From contig CAYHPW010000055.1 of NCBI GenBank assembly GCA_964358645.1, forward strand, positions 1 to 15,698: a stretch of 15,698 nucleotides of DNA, read 5' to 3'. The stretch is from JBBTDV01 sp038042605 (GTDB lineage: Bacteria; Bdellovibrionota; UBA1018). This document shows positions 13,195 through 15,698 of the stretch, one piece after another. Made by a program: the position numbers and the translations under genes. Numbering within the stretch: position 1 is the stretch's first letter; each line of letters begins with the position of its first letter. Below the pieces are notes generated by a model that saw only the letters and a program-made list of their open reading frames with translations, made no database searches and was not told where the DNA came from.

Positions 13195-15639
13195 TTGCGA
13201 ACTTTTTCACACTTCATCTTAAGACGTGCCGGATTGGTAGCTATTATAGGCACCACACTGGCTATAGCGGGGGCATATTTCTCCGTAGAATTGTACAAAA
13301 ACCTAAGGACCGATCTTGCTGAACTTCTTCCAACCAGCGCACGAAGCGTACAGGATCTTGATGATGTAACTCGCCGCCTTGAGTCCATCGACAGCCTAGC
13401 GGTGCTTGTTTTTTCAAAAAACACCGAAGCCTCAAAACGTTTTGTACATGATCTGGTCGGTAAGCTTGAGTCTGTTCCAAAAAATATCATTGCAAGCGTT
13501 GAATACCGTATTGAAAAAGAACTCAAGTTTTTTCGTGAACACTCCCCGCTCTACATGGACCTCGGTGATTTATCACGCGTCAGAAACTACATAATTGATC
13601 GCATAGAATATGAAAAATCACTTTACAACCCGCTCAACATCTTCAGCGAGCAGGAAATACCGGAGCCAAGACTGGACTTCCTAGCCTTGCGGCAGAAATA
13701 CGAGCTTAAAACAAGTGGATATAGCAAACTTCCTGGCGGCTATTATGCGACGCCGGATGAAACCATAAGAGCTGTACTGGCTTATTTGCCAGGCAAGACA
13801 TCCAGCATGGATCAGGTTCATATACTTAAGTCAGCCGTTGAAGGCGCCATCCATAGCCTCAATCTGCAGTCTTATGCGGCGGACATACAGATAAGATACA
13901 CAGGCGGCGTACAAGACACGCTTGAGGAGCACTCCGCACTCATCGCGGATCTAGAGATCTCAACGGCGATAGTTATAGTTTTAGTGGCGATAGCGATGTT
14001 TGTTTTTTTCAGAAACCTTCGGGCCACGTTCGCGCTCGTGGCAAGCCTTCTGGGAGGAGCGCTCTGGACATTCGGAGTCTCATACTTCGTTGTTGGATAC
14101 TTAAACGCGAACACCGCTTTTTTGGGCAGCATCATAATAGGTAATGGAATTAACTTCGGTATAATCATTCTCGCCCGCTACATAGAGGAGCGCAGGAAGG
14201 GATTCAACAATCTACGCGGAATACGAACTGCCATGGTTTACACCGCAACTGCGACATGGACGGCGGCTCTCGCGGCTGGGCTTTCATACGGTTCCCTGGT
14301 ATTGACCGGCTTTCGGGGCTTCAGACAATTCGGGATCATCGGGCTGATAGGTATGTTACTTTGCTGGTTAAGCGCATTCACGCTGCTTCCGGCATATCTT
14401 ACGCTTATCGATAAATTTAGTTCTTTAGTCCCACGAGGCCGGCGTATCCCGCATTCTACTTTCACCACCATCATTGCCAAGATCATTTCAAAACGCCCTG
14501 CGATCATATGGGGATTCTCGTTCCTGCTTACAGTGGCTTCGTTAAGCACGCTTGTAAGCTACCATCCAGGCATCATCGAAACGAATCTCGGCAAACTGCG
14601 AAGCAAGCATAGCCTAGAGCATGGCTCAGTCTATTACTCGCGTTATCTGGACCAGATCTTCCAACGCTATCTCTCACCGCTGGTGATTCTCACTAAATCA
14701 AGGGATGAAGCCGCTGAAATCGCAAACCGGCTGCGCAAGCTAAAAGAGCAGCAAGGCAAGGCAAGCATGATAGCCTCAGTGCAGACGCTGGATGACTTCA
14801 TCCCACAAGATCAGTTGGAAAAAATAAAGATCCTGAAAAATATAAGACGCTTACTGCCTCATCGCCTGATAGTAAGGCTGTCGGAGTCGGACCAAGCCCT
14901 GGTCGCGCGCTTCTTATCCGAAACAGCCATGAAACCTATTTACCAAAACGACCTACCTCCGCTGATACTCAGCAAATTCACCGAAAAAGACGGCTCAATA
15001 GGAAAACTTGTATTAATAGAACCTCCGCTTGATCACTCGACTTGGGAAGGCGATAAAATGATATCCCTCATCCGTGAACTGCGTGATGTGGCCGACTCAG
15101 TCTCGCCTGGCGCGCCTGTCGCCGGCACCCTGCCCATCACATCGGATATGATATCAGCGATTTCCAGGGACGGACCAAGGGCCACGTTTTTTGCGTTTGC
15201 AGCTGTTTTGATTCTAGTCGTGTTTCTTTTCAGAGAAATCAAAACCATTACGTTGGTGCTTTTCTCCCTGATCCTCGGTGCCACATGGCTTGGCGGGATA
15301 ATCCTGGGCTTCGGGATTAAAATAAATTTCCTTAACTTCATCGCCTTGCCGATTACGTTCGGGATAGGCGTTGATTACGGCGTAAATATCTTTCAACGTT
15401 ACCGGCAGGAGGGCGGCGCGGGTATCCTGAACATCATTAAAAACACCGGCGGCGCGGTCGCCCTATGCAGCCTCACCACGATAATCGGATACAGCTCGCT
15501 TCTTATTGCAAGCAACCGGGCTTTTGTGAGCTTTGGGCTGCTCGCAGTGCTTGGTGAAATCACATGCGTGATTGCCGCTGTCGTTTCCCTGCCAGCCTAC
15601 TTGCTGCTAAGGGCACGCAGGCGTGAACGCAATTTGTGA
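13195..15639 (+). CDS. RND/MMPL-superfamily transporter (HAE3/HpnN-like)
   Basis: The 814-residue inner-membrane protein has the duplicated RND layout. One N-terminal membrane segment (about 12-34) is followed by a large periplasmic loop (to about 250), five segments (about 255-405), segment 7 (about 435-455), a second periplasmic loop (to about 660), and a final five segments (664-805). This resembles the MMPL/HAE3/HpnN branch, which exports lipids or hydrophobic compounds. The fourth segment of the second half has the expected Asp (FGIGVDYGVNIFQRY, D727). The equivalent position in the first half is Asn (IIGNGINFGIIILARY, N320). Start is TTG 13195 with a G7 run at 13184-13190 as a poor Shine-Dalgarno; the N-terminus RTFSHFILRRAGLVAI fits the family. 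It is divergent from mlaE, which supports a role in lipid or envelope traffic. Substrate unknown. Confidence 0.88.
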   Translation: MRTFSHFILRRAGLVAIIGTTLAIAGAYFSVELYKNLRTDLAELLPTSARSVQDLDDVTRRLESIDSLAVLVFSKNTEASKRFVHDLVGKLESVPKNIIASVEYRIEKELKFFREHSPLYMDLGDLSRVRNYIIDRIEYEKSLYNPLNIFSEQEIPEPRLDFLALRQKYELKTSGYSKLPGGYYATPDETIRAVLAYLPGKTSSMDQVHILKSAVEGAIHSLNLQSYAADIQIRYTGGVQDTLEEHSALIADLEISTAIVIVLVAIAMFVFFRNLRATFALVASLLGGALWTFGVSYFVVGYLNANTAFLGSIIIGNGINFGIIILARYIEERRKGFNNLRGIRTAMVYTATATWTAALAAGLSYGSLVLTGFRGFRQFGIIGLIGMLLCWLSAFTLLPAYLTLIDKFSSLVPRGRRIPHSTFTTIIAKIISKRPAIIWGFSFLLTVASLSTLVSYHPGIIETNLGKLRSKHSLEHGSVYYSRYLDQIFQRYLSPLVILTKSRDEAAEIANRLRKLKEQQGKASMIASVQTLDDFIPQDQLEKIKILKNIRRLLPHRLIVRLSESDQALVARFLSETAMKPIYQNDLPPLILSKFTEKDGSIGKLVLIEPPLDHSTWEGDKMISLIRELRDVADSVSPGAPVAGTLPITSDMISAISRDGPRATFFAFAAVLILVVFLFREIKTITLVLFSLILGATWLGGIILGFGIKINFLNFIALPITFGIGVDYGVNIFQRYRQEGGAGILNIIKNTGGAVALCSLTTIIGYSSLLIASNRAFVSFGLLAVLGEITCVIAAVVSLPAYLLLRARRRERNL

Positions 15640-15656
15640 AACTTAGCAGGCCCCGG

Positions 15657-15671
15657 AAAAACTCAGTTTTT
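15657..15671 (+). terminator. Possible weak stem with T run after the RND gene
   Basis: AAAAACT (15657-15663) and AGTTTTT (15665-15671) are perfect inverted copies around one base, 17 bases past the stop of the RND gene, and the 3' arm ends in T5. The stem is AT-rich and the loop would have to open to three bases, so termination would be weak. An ATG at 15674 followed by eight open codons runs off the window and could be the next gene, but nothing supports it. Confidence 0.25.
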
Positions 15672-15698
15672 AGATGAAGTTTGAGATGAAGTCGGTAA

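Noticed and set aside
13159..13210. Upstream GTG start of mlaE giving 284 residues
   Set aside because: It would overlap the divergent RND gene, lacks a Shine-Dalgarno, and adds residues not expected for the family; the ATG at 13159 gives the usual length. Not fully excluded.
15674..15698. Possible start of a further + strand gene at ATG 15674
   Set aside because: Only eight codons remain in the window and no Shine-Dalgarno precedes the ATG.
1..15698. Mobile element, prophage, CRISPR or defence system
   Set aside because: I found no transposase or integrase motifs, no terminal inverted repeats with duplications, no regular direct-repeat array and no restriction or toxin genes.

Overview
The window looks like chromosomal DNA of a Gram-negative (diderm) bacterium. 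It encodes an MlaE-type permease with an MCE protein, a large RND/MMPL transporter, a lipoprotein and other exported proteins. The pairing of a stand-alone SPOUT RNA methyltransferase (PF09936 type) with rplS, rnhB and yraN is best known from delta-proteobacterial lineages in the old sense (Desulfobacterota, Myxococcota, Bdellovibrionota). A CheA-like kinase with PAS domains and a two-CW protein fit that too. The lineage is an inference from gene content; no rRNA or other marker is present. I see no tRNA, rRNA, CRISPR array, insertion sequence or prophage.

Left part (1-6500). The window opens with the 3' end of an alpha/beta-hydrolase gene on the + strand that appears frameshifted near base 90. 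From 507 to about 6497 every gene lies on the - strand. In transcription order they are: a secreted lipoprotein, a small seven-cysteine two-CW protein, a PAS-PAS-HPt-HATPase kinase of CheA type, the SPOUT methyltransferase, rplS (bL19), rnhB (RNase HII) and yraN (UPF0102 nuclease-like). Spacing is tight (7, 15, 70, 55, an overlap, then 35 bases), so a sensory module sits directly upstream of a ribosome and nucleic-acid housekeeping operon. The usual rpsP-rimM-trmD part of that operon is absent from the window.

Middle part (6579-8926). A YqhD-type iron-dependent alcohol/aldehyde dehydrogenase on the - strand is split by a frameshift in a short CG-repeat tract. Upstream of it is a cysteine-rich exported protein of unknown function.

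Right part (9036-15698). On the + strand a small membrane-anchored protein precedes serB, a phosphoserine phosphatase with ACT domains and the last enzyme of serine biosynthesis. Convergent to serB, on the - strand, are an MCE-domain protein and its MlaE-type permease, probable parts of an intermembrane lipid transport machine. The ATPase partner (MlaF) is not in the window. Head to head with mlaE is an 814-residue RND/MMPL protein whose two halves differ at the proton-relay position. The gene pair suggests lipid or hydrophobic-molecule traffic across the envelope.

Most of the window is ordinary core-genome content. The points most worth a second look are the two frameshifted genes, the lipoprotein/two-CW/kinase cluster abutting the rplS operon, the Mla pair without its ATPase beside the asymmetric RND transporter, and an in-frame 15-base repeat expansion in rnhB.
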